Shown one piece after another: positions 1-8,733 of a DNA stretch of 24,290 bases. The stretch's first letter is position 1. Each line of letters starts with the position of its first letter. The notes beneath the pieces were generated by a model. It was not told the origin of the DNA. It did not search any database and was given only the letters and a program-made list of their open reading frames with translations. Where the stretch lies: positions 1 through 24,290 of the forward strand of contig DCUH01000098.1 of the NCBI GenBank assembly GCA_002327765.1, read 5' to 3'. This DNA is from a bacterium UBA2219 (GTDB taxonomy: Bacteria > Desulfobacterota > Deferrimicrobia > Deferrimicrobiales > Deferrimicrobiaceae). A program made the position numbers and the translations under genes.

Positions 1-2
1 TC

Positions 3-857
3 ACCTCGATCGCCATCGACGCCTCCCACCTGCCCGACGACCAGAACCTGCTCGCGAGCGTCGCGATCAACCCCTTCATCCCGAAGTGGGCCGGCCTCGA
101 GACCGAAGTCGGCGAGATCAAGGGGAAGGAAGGGCTGTCGACCGTCGGGGAGGCGCTGTTCCTGGTCCGCGGCCTCAACGCGCACGGCATCTTCCCTGAC
201 TGGATCGCGCTGAACAACGGGACTACCCACGGGATCGAGGCCTCCGACGCCGGCATCCAGGTGCAGTTGACCGCCGACATCCACGACGCCATCGCTCCTT
301 ACAAGCTCAGCGGCGCCCAGCACGGCACTTCCGGCAACAGCTCCGATCGGCTGCGCGAGATCGCGAACCGCACCCGGACCACGAAGGCGAACGTGGCCAC
401 GGCGCTGCAGATGATCTCCTGGGGCCTCCAGGTCAACGACTACGGCAACGCGCAGCTCGACGCCGAGGGGCGCTTCATCAAGATGAAGGACGAGGGCGTG
501 ACCGAGGAGATGTGGGCCGAGATGGTCGCCTACGCCGACGGGAAGGGGTGGAAGAAGGGGGACTACAAGAGCCTGAACCTCCCGTTCGAGAACAAGCTCC
601 TCGCGCAGCCCGCGGCGGTTCGCGAGCGGATGAGCCGTGGGGTGGAGCAGTTCGCCTTCAAGATGATGACCGAGGTCTTCAACGCGAAGGACACGGCGCC
701 GCTGGCCGTCGACGCGATCCTTAGAGCGGGCTCCTTCGATCCCGGCCCCAAGGGTGCCCGGATCGAGGACCCGAAGGAATGGACGGAGGAGAAGATCGTC
801 GAGAGGGCGAAGTCCGTCGCCACCGACAAGGGGGCCAAGGGAAACTTCGACGATTGA
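3..857 (+). CDS. Class II fructose-bisphosphate aldolase-like protein, 3' part
   Basis: The gene enters from the left edge in frame from base 3, so its start is not visible; 284 residues are seen. The sequence reads like a metal-dependent class II (ketose-bisphosphate) aldolase. GLETEVGEI resembles the GLE.E.G segment after the catalytic region. LNNGTTHGIE and SGAQHGTSGNSS match the two metal/phosphate-binding stretches around conserved histidines (compare VHG and FHGGSGS in FbaA). KANVATALQMISWGL matches the KMNIDT phosphate-binding strand. Such an enzyme cleaves or forms fructose-1,6-bisphosphate in the cytoplasm during glycolysis or gluconeogenesis. The long C-terminal tail after about residue 170 of the visible part is larger than in FbaA and fits the longer aldolase-like subgroup. 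The exact substrate cannot be read from the sequence. The gene is followed at once by a strong terminator. Confidence 0.7.
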   Translation, partial: TSIAIDASHLPDDQNLLASVAINPFIPKWAGLETEVGEIKGKEGLSTVGEALFLVRGLNAHGIFPDWIALNNGTTHGIEASDAGIQVQLTADIHDAIAPYKLSGAQHGTSGNSSDRLREIANRTRTTKANVATALQMISWGLQVNDYGNAQLDAEGRFIKMKDEGVTEEMWAEMVAYADGKGWKKGDYKSLNLPFENKLLAQPAAVRERMSRGVEQFAFKMMTEVFNAKDTAPLAVDAILRAGSFDPGPKGARIEDPKEWTEEKIVERAKSVATDKGAKGNFDD

Positions 858-874
858 CGGGGAAGCGTACCGAT

Positions 875-927
875 AAAAAAAGAACCTTCTTTCCGGCGGG
901 GCCTTCCAGGCCCCGCCGGCCTTTTTC
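875..927. terminator. Bidirectional intrinsic terminator
   Basis: A perfect 11-bp stem (893-903 pairing with 909-919, loop TTCCA) is followed on the plus strand by five T at 922-926, which ends the aldolase transcript. On the minus strand the same stem is followed by a short AAGAA/TTCTT hairpin (880-891) and seven U (881-875). It should therefore also stop transcription from the small gene at 953-1156. Confidence 0.85.
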
Positions 928-952
928 AGGCCGGCCCGGCTCCTTTAAGGAT

Positions 953-1156
953 TCAGCTGAGCCTCTTTCCGGCGGCCGACAGGGCGAAGCAGGCCTGTCG
1001 CCACAGGCAGCCTTCCTGGTCGCACACCCCGTCCACGGCCGTCCCGAAGCAGTCGAAATTCCCTTCGGTCCGCTGGATCAGGCGCGCGAAATCCGGCATG
1101 CTCATCCTTTCGGTTCCCATGCCGCCCAGGACCTTTTCCAGAACCTGCCTGTCCAT
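953..1156 (-). CDS. Small four-cysteine conserved-looking protein
   Basis: 67-residue protein that I do not recognise by family. It has no signal peptide or membrane segment. Four cysteines (C36, C45, C50, C56) lie in a compact C-terminal half containing CDQEGCLWRQACF, which could bind a metal or an iron-sulfur cluster, or form disulfides. The start is well supported: an AAAGGAGGG ribosome binding site lies 4 nt before the ATG. The gene runs towards the aldolase gene and shares its bidirectional terminator. The reading frame, the strong ribosome binding site and the clustered cysteines argue for a real gene. Function is unknown; a small metal-binding or redox role is only an inference. Confidence 0.65.
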   Translation of the reverse strand: MDRQVLEKVLGGMGTERMSMPDFARLIQRTEGNFDCFGTAVDGVCDQEGCLWRQACFALSAAGKRLS

Positions 1157-1252
1157 CTGTCCCTCCTTTCCCCGGGCTCCATACGTCGTTCCCGGTAGCG
1201 GTTCCTCCTTACATCATTATTTTACCCCCTCCGCGCCGGCAGGGGCGTGGCA

Positions 1253-1267
1253 TATAATTGCTATAAA
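1253..1267 (+). promoter_or_regulatory. Candidate -10 region for the gene at 1301
   Basis: An AT-rich patch in GC-rich surroundings contains an exact TATAAT (1253-1258) and an overlapping alternative TATAAA (1262-1267), 34-48 bases before the ATG at 1301. No good -35 hexamer is visible 16-18 bp upstream, so an activator or another sigma factor may be involved. Confidence 0.35.
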
Positions 1268-1300
1268 TAACAGTATGTTGTGCGATTGCTGGGATCCCGA

Positions 1301-1531
1301 ATGAAGGTCCGTGTGATCTGCCATGAAGGGTACAAGGCGCAGGAGACGCCCCGGGCGTTCCTGCTCGGAGAGCGGCGGGTCGACGTCGTGCGTGTCCTGG
1401 ACCGGTGGAGGGGGGAAGACCACGAGTACGTGAAGCTCGACGGCTCCGACGGCGCGCGCTACATCCTCCGGTACGACCGCACCCTCGACGAATGGGAGAT
1501 CCACCTGACGGAATCGCCGCCCGCGGATTGA
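1301..1531 (+). CDS. Small conserved-looking hypothetical protein
   Basis: 76 residues from the ATG at 1301; a GTG at 1280 in the same frame would add seven residues. I prefer 1301 because the mature-looking core MKVRVICHEGYKAQETP starts there and the TATAAT lies at a normal distance, although the ribosome binding site is weak. The protein is soluble and beta-rich by appearance, with VKLDGSDGARYILRYDRTLDEWEI near the end, and has no membrane segment or signal. This kind of short basic/acidic strand-rich protein is common as a lone gene in deltaproteobacteria, but I cannot assign a function. The pldA gene follows 61 bp downstream. Confidence 0.6.
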   Translation: MKVRVICHEGYKAQETPRAFLLGERRVDVVRVLDRWRGEDHEYVKLDGSDGARYILRYDRTLDEWEIHLTESPPAD

Positions 1532-1543
1532 CCCTCATCGTTG

Positions 1544-1549
1544 TATACT
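1544..1549 (+). promoter_or_regulatory. Candidate -10 element upstream of pldA
   Basis: TATACT lies 44 bp before the GTG start of the phospholipase gene, just after the stop codon of the preceding small gene. A TTGACC (1528-1533) is present but only 10 bp away, too close to act as its -35. The call rests on the -10 hexamer alone. Confidence 0.3.
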
Positions 1550-1592
1550 TGGCTTCGATCGTTCTACGTGGAACCCGGGGAGGCATCGCGAC

Positions 1593-2597
1593 GTGGCAAG
1601 GTTGGCGCGGAGCGTGATCCTGGTTGCCGCATTGGCGGCCGGTCTTCCTGTATTGGCGTCGGCACAGGCGCCGCCCGCGGACGCGGTGCGGTCGTGCGCG
1701 GAGCTTTCGGACAACGCTGCGCGCCTTGCCTGCTACGACAACGCGCTGGCCGAGGCTCCTCCCGAGGCGGTCCAGGCGGGCGGAAAAAGCCTGCTGGACA
1801 GCCGGTGGGAACTCCGGAAGGATTCGAAGCGCGGCGCGTTCCGAATGCGCGCCTACAAGCCGGTGTACCTGGCGCCGTTTTCCTGGACGAGCGATCGGAA
1901 CACCCTGCCGCGCACGCCGAACCCGGAAACCACGATGACGGAGCCGCTGGACCTCGACAGCATCGAGGCCAAGTTCCAGCTCAGCCTGAAGACCAAACTT
2001 GCCGAGGGGCTGCTCCTGGACAACATCGACCTCTGGGGGGCCTACACCCAGGTCTCGCGCTGGCAGGTCTACAACACGGAAAATTCCCGGCCGTTCCGGG
2101 AGACCAACTACGAGCCGGAGCTGATGCTGGTGATGGGCACCGACGTCGGCATCCTCGGGTGGCGCCTTCGCATGGCCGGCGTGGGCCTCAACCATCAGTC
2201 CAACGGCCGCAGCCTTCCGCAGTCCCGGAGCTGGAACCGGGTCGTGTTCCTGATCGGGCTGGACCACCGGAACTGGGCGCTGACGGTCCGGCCCTGGCGG
2301 CGGATCGACGAGAATGCCTCGGACGACGACAACCCGGACATCTCCGATTACATGGGGCGGTTCGACGCCACGCTGGTGCACACCTTCAAGAAGTACCAGG
2401 CCGCCCTGACGGTGAGGCACTCGCTTCACGGCGGAGACCGGTCCCACGGGGCGGTGCAGCTCGAATGGAGCTTCCCGATCCATGGCGAGCTGCGGGGGCG
2501 CGTGCAGCTGTTCCACGGGTACGGCGAAAGCATGATCGACTACAACCACAAGGCCACCTGGGCCACCCTCGGGCTTTCCCTGGTGGAGTGGTACTGA
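1593..2597 (+). CDS. pldA: Outer-membrane phospholipase A1 (OMPLA)
   Basis: 334 residues with an N-terminal export signal (hydrophobic core about 6-22, cleavage near ASA-QA). The diagnostic OMPLA block is present: GLNHQSNGRS followed by SRSWNR. H201, S203 and N215 sit at the spacing of the catalytic His-Ser-Asn triad of the E. coli enzyme (142, 144, 156). The rest alternates like a 12-strand beta barrel and ends in an aromatic WY, as outer-membrane proteins do. The enzyme hydrolyses acyl chains of phospholipids that reach the outer leaflet, dimerising and using calcium. Residues 35-50 (CAELSDNAARLACYD) form a short two-cysteine motif seen in many exported proteins. The start is GTG with GGGGAGG about 10 nt upstream. 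It ends 9 bp from the convergent DUF3313 remnant. Confidence 0.92.
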   Translation: MARLARSVILVAALAAGLPVLASAQAPPADAVRSCAELSDNAARLACYDNALAEAPPEAVQAGGKSLLDSRWELRKDSKRGAFRMRAYKPVYLAPFSWTSDRNTLPRTPNPETTMTEPLDLDSIEAKFQLSLKTKLAEGLLLDNIDLWGAYTQVSRWQVYNTENSRPFRETNYEPELMLVMGTDVGILGWRLRMAGVGLNHQSNGRSLPQSRSWNRVVFLIGLDHRNWALTVRPWRRIDENASDDDNPDISDYMGRFDATLVHTFKKYQAALTVRHSLHGGDRSHGAVQLEWSFPIHGELRGRVQLFHGYGESMIDYNHKATWATLGLSLVEWY

Positions 2598-2606
2598 CCC
2601 GGCGTT

Positions 2607-2843
2607 TCAGGGCTTCACGCAGCTCTTCCCGCCGCTCTCCTCGCACAGGACGTAGCGCATCCGCTTCGCCCAGTATTTCAGCGCGGCGTCGGCGTTGTGC
2701 CAGCTTTCGCACATCCCGCCCACGTCCTTGCCCCCGACGCGGCGGTCGATGGCCGCCCAGAGCAGCTCCCCGGTCACCGCGTCGCTGATCTTGAACTCGG
2801 CTGTGATCTCGCCCACGCCGGTCTGCTTCCCGGTCCCGGCCTG
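2607..2843 (-). pseudogene. DUF3313 protein, 5'-truncated remnant
   Basis: About 78 codons encode only the C-terminal part of a DUF3313 (putative lipoprotein) family protein: GVGEITAEF, the hallmark DAVTGELLWAAIDRRVGGK, then a WHNADAALKYWAKRMRY helix. Family members are roughly 200-220 residues with a signal peptide. Here homology begins directly next to the TGA (2845-2847) of the outer-membrane factor gene and in a different frame, so the first two thirds are missing. A GTG at 2816 could initiate a 69-residue product, but it has only a poor ribosome binding site and would lack any export signal. A deletion joining the pump operon to this gene's tail is the simplest reading. Family assignment is from memory of the motif. 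Confidence 0.65.
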
Positions 2844-2844
2844 C

Positions 2845-4281
2845 TCACTTTGCCTGCGGCGCCGCCGGCCCGGCGGGGCGATCGACCTCGCCCGGCCAGC
2901 CGCCGCCCAGCGCTTTGTAGATCGCCACGAACGACGATAACAGCGAAGCCCGGTACCTGGCGTAGTCGAGCTCGGCGGGGAAGAGCTGCTCCTGCGCCTG
3001 GATCACCGTCATGTAGGGCGCGTAGCCGCCGTCGTACTGCATCTGCGCAAGCCGCGCGTATTCCCTTGCCGCGTTGACGAGCCGTTCTTGCGCCTTCACC
3101 TGCTCGTCGGTCTTGACCCGCGACACCAGCGCGTCCTCCACCTCGGCGAAGGCGCTCTGGATGGAGGACTCGTACGAAAGGAGCGCGGCCTTCCGGGCCG
3201 CCTCGGCCTGCCGGACCTGCCCGGAGATCGCACCGGCGGTGAAGATCGGCCCGGTAATCGAGCCGCCGTAGCTCCAGGTGCGGGACGGCCCCTTGAAGAG
3301 GTCGGAAAGCTCCGGGCTGGCGTACCCGAAGGCGCCGGTCAGGGAAATGGACGGGAAATAGAGCGCGCGCGCCGCGCCGATCCGGGCGTTGGCCGCCACA
3401 AGCTCCTGCTCGCTCCGGGCGATGTCGGGGCGCCGCTCGAGTACCTGCGACGGGATGGCCGCGGGAACGGCGGGGAGCGCGATCTCGCTTAAGGGGCGTC
3501 CGCGCGGGATCGGCCCCGGGTTCCGGCCGAGGAGGAGCGAGAGGGCGATCTCCGTCTGCGCGATCTGCGCCTCGATGCCGGGGATCGCCGCCGCCGCGGT
3601 TTCGTACCGGGTGCGCGCCTGCTCGACGGTCATCCGGGACACTTGCCCGTACTTGTGCTGCAGCTCGAAAAGGCGGACGGATTCGCCGTAGGTGGCGAGC
3701 GTCCTCCGGGCGATCGACAGCTGCTCGTCGAGGCCGCGGAGCTGGAGGTAGCCGGACGCGACGGACGAGACCAAAGAGAGGATCACGCCGCGGTGCGCCT
3801 CCTCCGTGGCCAGCAATTCCGACCTCGAGGCCTCCGAGAGCCGCCGGACGCGTCCCCAAAGGTCGATCTCCCAGGAGGCGCTGCCGAAGACGGAGAGGTC
3901 GGTCGACGGGTTCTTGACGTAGCCGTACAGCAGGGGGGAGCCGCTCTCGCTTGCCCGGTTCCGCGACGCTTCCGCGCCGTAGCCGGCCTGCGGGAAGAGG
4001 GGGGCGCGGGTCTGCGTCAGGACCGCGGCCGCCTGCTCGACGTTCGCCGCCGCGATCCGGACGTCCTTGTTGCCGGCGAGGGCGTTGTCCACGAGGCCGT
4101 CGAGGACCGGGTCCCCGAAGTGCTTCCACCAGGCGGCATTTGCGGCATCGCGCGCCTCCCCCTCGGAAAAGCGGAAGGCGTCCGGGACATCGACGGCGGG
4201 GCGCCGGTAGTCGGGGCCGACCGCGCAGCCGGCCGCGAGGCCCAGCAGGCCGATGGCGGCGACGAAGGCGATCCGGCGCAT
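2845..4281 (-). CDS. RND efflux outer-membrane factor lipoprotein (OprM/NodT family)
   Basis: 478 residues from the ATG at 4281. A reading from further upstream is open, but this start puts the signal peptide first (MRRIAFVAAIGLLGLAAGC) with a lipobox ending in the acylated cysteine at residue 19. Next comes the family block AVGPDYRRP and the two repeated TolC-like helical hairpins. QAPLFPQ-type text (TRAPLFPQAGYGAE) and YFPSISLTGAFGYAS mark the two beta-strand regions. The protein forms the trimeric outer-membrane and periplasmic exit duct for the pump encoded upstream. Its ATG lies one base after the TGA of the RND gene (TGACATG), indicating translational coupling. It is the last intact gene of the operon; a DUF3313 fragment lies directly downstream. 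Confidence 0.93.
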   Translation of the reverse strand: MRRIAFVAAIGLLGLAAGCAVGPDYRRPAVDVPDAFRFSEGEARDAANAAWWKHFGDPVLDGLVDNALAGNKDVRIAAANVEQAAAVLTQTRAPLFPQAGYGAEASRNRASESGSPLLYGYVKNPSTDLSVFGSASWEIDLWGRVRRLSEASRSELLATEEAHRGVILSLVSSVASGYLQLRGLDEQLSIARRTLATYGESVRLFELQHKYGQVSRMTVEQARTRYETAAAAIPGIEAQIAQTEIALSLLLGRNPGPIPRGRPLSEIALPAVPAAIPSQVLERRPDIARSEQELVAANARIGAARALYFPSISLTGAFGYASPELSDLFKGPSRTWSYGGSITGPIFTAGAISGQVRQAEAARKAALLSYESSIQSAFAEVEDALVSRVKTDEQVKAQERLVNAAREYARLAQMQYDGGYAPYMTVIQAQEQLFPAELDYARYRASLLSSFVAIYKALGGGWPGEVDRPAGPAAPQAK

Positions 4282-4282
4282 G

Positions 4283-7200
4283 TCAGCCCTCCCCCGGCGG
4301 CCCGGGCGCGCCTTCGGGCGGCGCTTTCCCGGCGGCATGCTCTTTCCTCGACTCCAGACGGTCGAAGAGGTAGAAGAAGAGCGGGACGTAGAGCATGGCC
4401 AGCGTGGTCTCCCCGATCATGCCGCCGATGATCCCCGTGCCGATGGAATGGCGGGCGTTCGCGCCGGCGCCCATGGCGATCGCCAGCGGCAGCACGCCGA
4501 AGATGAAGGCCAGCGACGTCATGAGGATCGGCCGCAGCCGCTCCTCGCCGGCCTGGATGGTCGCGTCCATGATCGACAGCCCCTGCCTGCGCAGCTCGAC
4601 GGCGAAGGTGACCCGCAGGACGGCGTTCTTGGCGCCGAGGCCGATCAGGACCAGCATGCCGATCTGGAAGTACACATCGTTGCTTAAACCCCGCAGCCAG
4701 TTGAACGTGAGGGCCCCGAGGATGCCGAAGGGGACCGCCGTCATGACGGACCCCGGCAGGGTCCACGACTCGAACTGCGCGGCCAGGACGAGGAACACGA
4801 TGATGAGGCCGAAGACGAAGGCGGCGGCCGAGGTGCCCCCCGACTTCTTCTCTTCGTACGCCATGCCGGACCAGGAAACCCCGTAGTCCGGGGGGAGGAC
4901 CTCGGCGGCGACCCGCTCCATCGCCCGGATCGCGTCGCCGGAGCTGAATCCTTCCGCGGCGCTGCCGGTCACCTGGGCCGCCGGGAAGCCGTTGAACCGG
5001 GGGAGCAGGTCGGGGCCTGTGGTGTAGCGCATCGACACGACGGCCGAGAGCGGCACCATCTTCCCCGCGCTCGAGCGGGTGTACAGACGGGCGATGTCGG
5101 AGGGGTGCCGGCGGTATTTCGCGTCCGACTGCAGGATGACGTTCCAGACCCGGCTGTACTGGTTGAACTGGCTGACGATGATCGAGCCGAACTGCGCCTG
5201 CACCGCCTTGTACACGTCCTGCACCGGGACGTCGAGGAGCACGGCCTTTTCCCGGTCGACGTCGACGCGCAGCTGCCGCGAAGAGGCGCGGAAGGTGCTG
5301 CTCAGGCCGGACAGCTCCGGCAGCGTCCGCGCCCTGGCGAGGAACCGGTCCGTCATCTCCTGCAGGCGGGCCGGGTCGCCGGCCCCCTTGTCCTGGATCC
5401 AGAACTCGAAGCCGCCCGTCGTCCCGATGCCGGGAATCGCCGGCGGCGCGATGGGGATGACGACCCCGGTGCCGATGTCCCGCGTTCCGGCGTGTACCGC
5501 CCCGAGCACGGCGCGGGGGTTCTCCTTGCGGGCCCGCTCCATCGAGGAGTAGCGCTCCTTGAAATCCTTCAGCGTCACGAAAAAGGTGGAGGCGGTGGTC
5601 TTGAACTGGCCGTCGATGAGGCTGTAGCCATTGATTATCGTGCGGTTCTCGACCGCCGGCTGTCCGGCGAACAGGTTGTCCACGGCGGTCGCCGTCGCGA
5701 TCGTGCGGTCCAGGCTAGAGGCGTCCGGCATGATCACCGCCGCGAGAACGTATCCCTGGTCCTCGTTCGGCACGAAGCTCGTGGGCATCTTGACGAACAG
5801 GTAGACGAGCGCCCCCATCAGCACCGCGAGGACGACGAACGCCACCGTCATCCGCTTGATGATGAACACGACGGCGTCCCCGAATGCGAGGGTGAGCCGG
5901 TCGACCTGCCGGTTGAACCAGGCGAAGAATCCCCGCTGTGGGGGAGCGGTGTGCTTGAGCATCATGGCGCACATCGCCGGCGTCAGGGTGAGCGCCACGA
6001 ACCCGGAGAGGGCGACGGAGATGACGATGGTGATGGCGAACTGCTTGTAGAGCTGACCCGTGGTGCCGGGGAGGAAAGCCGCCGGGATGAACACCGAGGC
6101 CATGACCAGCACCACCGCGACGAGCGAGCTGCCGATCTCTTCCATGGCCCGGATCGTCGCCTCGCGCGGGGGGAGGTTCTTCTTGACCATGTTCCGCTCG
6201 ACGTTCTCCACGACGACGATCGCGTCGTCGACCACCATGCCGATGGCGAGCACGATCCCGAACAGGGTCAGCAGGTTGACGGAGAAGCCCAGGGCGAGCA
6301 TCCCGGCGAACGTCCCGATCAGCGAGACGAAGATGGCGATGGTGCAGATGAACGTGGAGCGGAAGCTCTGCAGGAACAGGTACACCACGAGCATCACGAG
6401 CAGGATCGCCTCGAACAGCGTGTGCACCACCTCCTCGATGGAGATCTTCACGAAGTCGGTGGTGTCGAGGGCGATGAGGTACTCGATGCCGGCCGGCAGC
6501 GTCTTCTTCTGCTCCTCCATCGTCGCGCGGACCGCCCTGGAGACGTCGAGGCCGTTGGAGCCGGGCTGCTGGTAGACGGCGATGAAGGTGGCGGGCATCC
6601 CGTTCAGCCGGGTGTCGTCGGAGTACTGGCGGCGGCCGACCTCGGCGCGCGCGACGTCCCCGAGGCGGACGATGGAGCCGCCGCCCGGATCGGCCCGGAG
6701 GATGATGCCTTCGTACTCGGACGGCTGGACGAACTGCGGCTGGGTCACGACGGGGAACGTCTGCTGCACGGACTCCCCGGTCGGCCGCTGCCCGATCTGG
6801 CCCGCGCCGATCAGTGCGTTCTGGTTGGCCACCGCCTGCTGGACGTCCGTCGTCGTGATGCCGAGGGAGGTCATCCGGTCGGGGTTCATCCAGATGCGCA
6901 TCGCCTGGTCGGCGATGGCGAAGATCGAGGCCTGGCCCGCGCCGTTGATCCTCTTGACGGCGTCCAGCACGTAGACGTTGGCGTAGTTGGTGATGTAGTC
7001 GGGGTTGTACCGGCCCGTCTTGTCGTACAGCGCGATGATCATCAGGATGCTGGAGGATTTCTTCTGCACCGACACGCCGTTCTGGATGACCGTCTCGGGA
7101 AGCTGCGGCTCGGCGAGCCCCACCCGGTTCTGAACCGACACCTGGGCGATGTCCGGATCCGTGTCGAGGCTGAAGTAGACAGTGATGGTAAGCTGCCCGG

Positions 7201-7456
7201 AGCTGGAGCTGGTCGACGTCATGTAGAGCATGTTCTCCACGCCGTTGATCTGCGCCTCGATGGGCGCGGCGACCGCGTCGGCGAGGGTCTTCGCGTCCGC
7301 GCCGGGGTAGTATGCGGTCACCGTGACCTGCACCGGCGTGATCTCCGGGTATTGCGCGACCGGCAGCGCCTTCATCGACGCCAGCCCCGCGATGACGATG
7401 ATCAGGGAAACGACGGTCGCGAAGATCGGGCGCTCGATGAAGAATCGGGAGAACAC
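4283..7456 (-). CDS. RND multidrug efflux transporter, HAE1 family (AcrB/MexB-like)
   Basis: 1057 residues, the normal length for hydrophobe/amphiphile RND pumps. The typical start MFSRFFIERPIFA is followed by TM1, a large periplasmic porter loop and TM2-6. The proton-relay aspartates are D410 and D411 in GMVVDDAIVVVENVER, and the relay lysine is in GLGAKNAVLRV near the C-terminal third. VQNR..LAEPQLP and GTTGQLYKQFA are further family blocks. The protein works as an inner-membrane trimer that exports drugs, detergents or lipophilic compounds using the proton gradient, through the adaptor and outer-membrane factor encoded on either side. The start is GTG with GGGAGGCGAGG upstream, 15 bp after the adaptor stop. 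Substrate range cannot be deduced. Confidence 0.95.
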   Translation of the reverse strand: MFSRFFIERPIFATVVSLIIVIAGLASMKALPVAQYPEITPVQVTVTAYYPGADAKTLADAVAAPIEAQINGVENMLYMTSTSSSSGQLTITVYFSLDTDPDIAQVSVQNRVGLAEPQLPETVIQNGVSVQKKSSSILMIIALYDKTGRYNPDYITNYANVYVLDAVKRINGAGQASIFAIADQAMRIWMNPDRMTSLGITTTDVQQAVANQNALIGAGQIGQRPTGESVQQTFPVVTQPQFVQPSEYEGIILRADPGGGSIVRLGDVARAEVGRRQYSDDTRLNGMPATFIAVYQQPGSNGLDVSRAVRATMEEQKKTLPAGIEYLIALDTTDFVKISIEEVVHTLFEAILLVMLVVYLFLQSFRSTFICTIAIFVSLIGTFAGMLALGFSVNLLTLFGIVLAIGMVVDDAIVVVENVERNMVKKNLPPREATIRAMEEIGSSLVAVVLVMASVFIPAAFLPGTTGQLYKQFAITIVISVALSGFVALTLTPAMCAMMLKHTAPPQRGFFAWFNRQVDRLTLAFGDAVVFIIKRMTVAFVVLAVLMGALVYLFVKMPTSFVPNEDQGYVLAAVIMPDASSLDRTIATATAVDNLFAGQPAVENRTIINGYSLIDGQFKTTASTFFVTLKDFKERYSSMERARKENPRAVLGAVHAGTRDIGTGVVIPIAPPAIPGIGTTGGFEFWIQDKGAGDPARLQEMTDRFLARARTLPELSGLSSTFRASSRQLRVDVDREKAVLLDVPVQDVYKAVQAQFGSIIVSQFNQYSRVWNVILQSDAKYRRHPSDIARLYTRSSAGKMVPLSAVVSMRYTTGPDLLPRFNGFPAAQVTGSAAEGFSSGDAIRAMERVAAEVLPPDYGVSWSGMAYEEKKSGGTSAAAFVFGLIIVFLVLAAQFESWTLPGSVMTAVPFGILGALTFNWLRGLSNDVYFQIGMLVLIGLGAKNAVLRVTFAVELRRQGLSIMDATIQAGEERLRPILMTSLAFIFGVLPLAIAMGAGANARHSIGTGIIGGMIGETTLAMLYVPLFFYLFDRLESRKEHAAGKAPPEGAPGPPGEG

Positions 7457-7471
7457 GGGTCCTCGCCTCCC

Positions 7472-8623
7472 TTACTTGACGGGCCGCGCGTCGACCTTGA
7501 CGCCCGGCTGGAGCGTCATTCCGCCGTCGACGACGACCCGTTCGCCCGCCTTGAGACCTTCCGTTATGAACCAGTCGTCCCCGTTCCAGTCGCCGACCAC
7601 GACGGGGCGGGGGGTGACGGCGCCGTCGCCCCCCACGACCCATACGAAGTGCCCCTTTGCCCCCTGCTGGACCGACCTCTGCGGCACGAGCACGGCCTTC
7701 GGGCGCACCCCTCCCTTCACGCGGACCCGCACGTACTGGTTGGGCCGCAGGATGCCGTCCGGGTTGTCCACGCTGACCCGGAGGAGGAAGGTCCCCGTCT
7801 GCGCGTTATAGGACGGGTCGGCGAAGGTGATCCGCCCCTTGTGGGGGAAGACCGTGCCGTCGACCAGGACGATCTCCACCTCGTAGCGCATGTCTTTCGG
7901 GGGGCGGTACTTTCCCTTGGCGATCTGGTCCCGCAGGGCCTGCATCTGGTTTTCCGACAGGCTGAAGTTCACCCACATCGGCGTGAGGACCATGACCGTG
8001 GCGAGCTGGCTGTTCTGCGGGCTGATATAGGTGCCGTCCTGCTGGAGCGCGGCCCCGGCGACCCCGTGGACCGGGGAGGAGATGGTGCAGTAGGAAAGGT
8101 TGAGCTTCGCCGTCTCGAGCTGCGCCTTCGCCTGTTCCACGGCCGCCGCCGCGGACTGGAACTGGCCGGTCGCGTCGTCCAGGTCCTTCTGGGAGAGGGC
8201 GTCGGCGGCGGCGAGCGGCTTCGTGCGCTCCAGGTTGGAGCGCGCCACCGCGAGGGCCGCCTCCTGTTTGGCGAGCGCCGCCGCGGCCTGGTCGACCTGC
8301 ACCTTGAACGGCTTGGAATCGATCTCGAAGAGGACCTGCCCCACCCGGACCTCCGCCCCCTCGGTGTAGAGCCGACGGTCGAGGAAGCCGCTGACGCGCG
8401 CGAAGATGTTGACCTGCCGGGAGCTCTGGGTCTGGGCGACGTACTCGCCCGTGACCGGCGTGTCCCTGGCGACTACTTCCGCCACGGTGACGGCCGGGGC
8501 GGCCTTCGGGGCCTCCGGCTTTTTCCCGCTTCCGCAACCCCCCAGGATCAGTGCGGCGAGAAGGGCCGCGCCGGCGGCCATTCGGGCGGCGTTCCTGCGG
8601 GGGGTCCGGGCGAATCGGATCAT
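7472..8623 (-). CDS. RND efflux periplasmic adaptor (membrane fusion) lipoprotein
   Basis: 383 residues from the ATG at 8623, which has GGGAGGA about 8 nt upstream; open frame continues further upstream but without a signal sequence. The signal peptide ends in a lipobox (LILGGC, Cys30), anchoring the protein in the inner membrane. Then come the biotinyl-lipoyl half-motifs (VNIFARVSGFLDRRLYTEG and later YCTISSPVHGVAG), an alpha-helical hairpin rich in Ala/Gln between about 110 and 170, and the beta-barrel and membrane-proximal domains (FADPSYNAQTGTFLLRV, LRPNQYVRVRV). It links the AcrB-like pump to the outer-membrane duct. First gene of the three-gene operon; no repressor gene flanks it, unlike many acrR/mexR arrangements. 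Confidence 0.94.
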   Translation of the reverse strand: MIRFARTPRRNAARMAAGAALLAALILGGCGSGKKPEAPKAAPAVTVAEVVARDTPVTGEYVAQTQSSRQVNIFARVSGFLDRRLYTEGAEVRVGQVLFEIDSKPFKVQVDQAAAALAKQEAALAVARSNLERTKPLAAADALSQKDLDDATGQFQSAAAAVEQAKAQLETAKLNLSYCTISSPVHGVAGAALQQDGTYISPQNSQLATVMVLTPMWVNFSLSENQMQALRDQIAKGKYRPPKDMRYEVEIVLVDGTVFPHKGRITFADPSYNAQTGTFLLRVSVDNPDGILRPNQYVRVRVKGGVRPKAVLVPQRSVQQGAKGHFVWVVGGDGAVTPRPVVVGDWNGDDWFITEGLKAGERVVVDGGMTLQPGVKVDARPVK

Positions 8624-8733
8624 GGGGGTTCCTCCCTCGAAAAGGGGGTCTTCCGGAGGTGCTTCGGCGTCGGGGAAAAAAGACCGTGCCGACTGGAACA
8701 TCCCGTGCCTCCATTTTCCCTGCTTGGGAGGGC

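Noticed and set aside
4282..4338. Upstream extension of the outer-membrane factor reading frame
   Set aside because: It would place 19 charged residues before the signal peptide and overlap the RND gene. The ATG at 4281 gives a normal lipoprotein signal and stop-start coupling.
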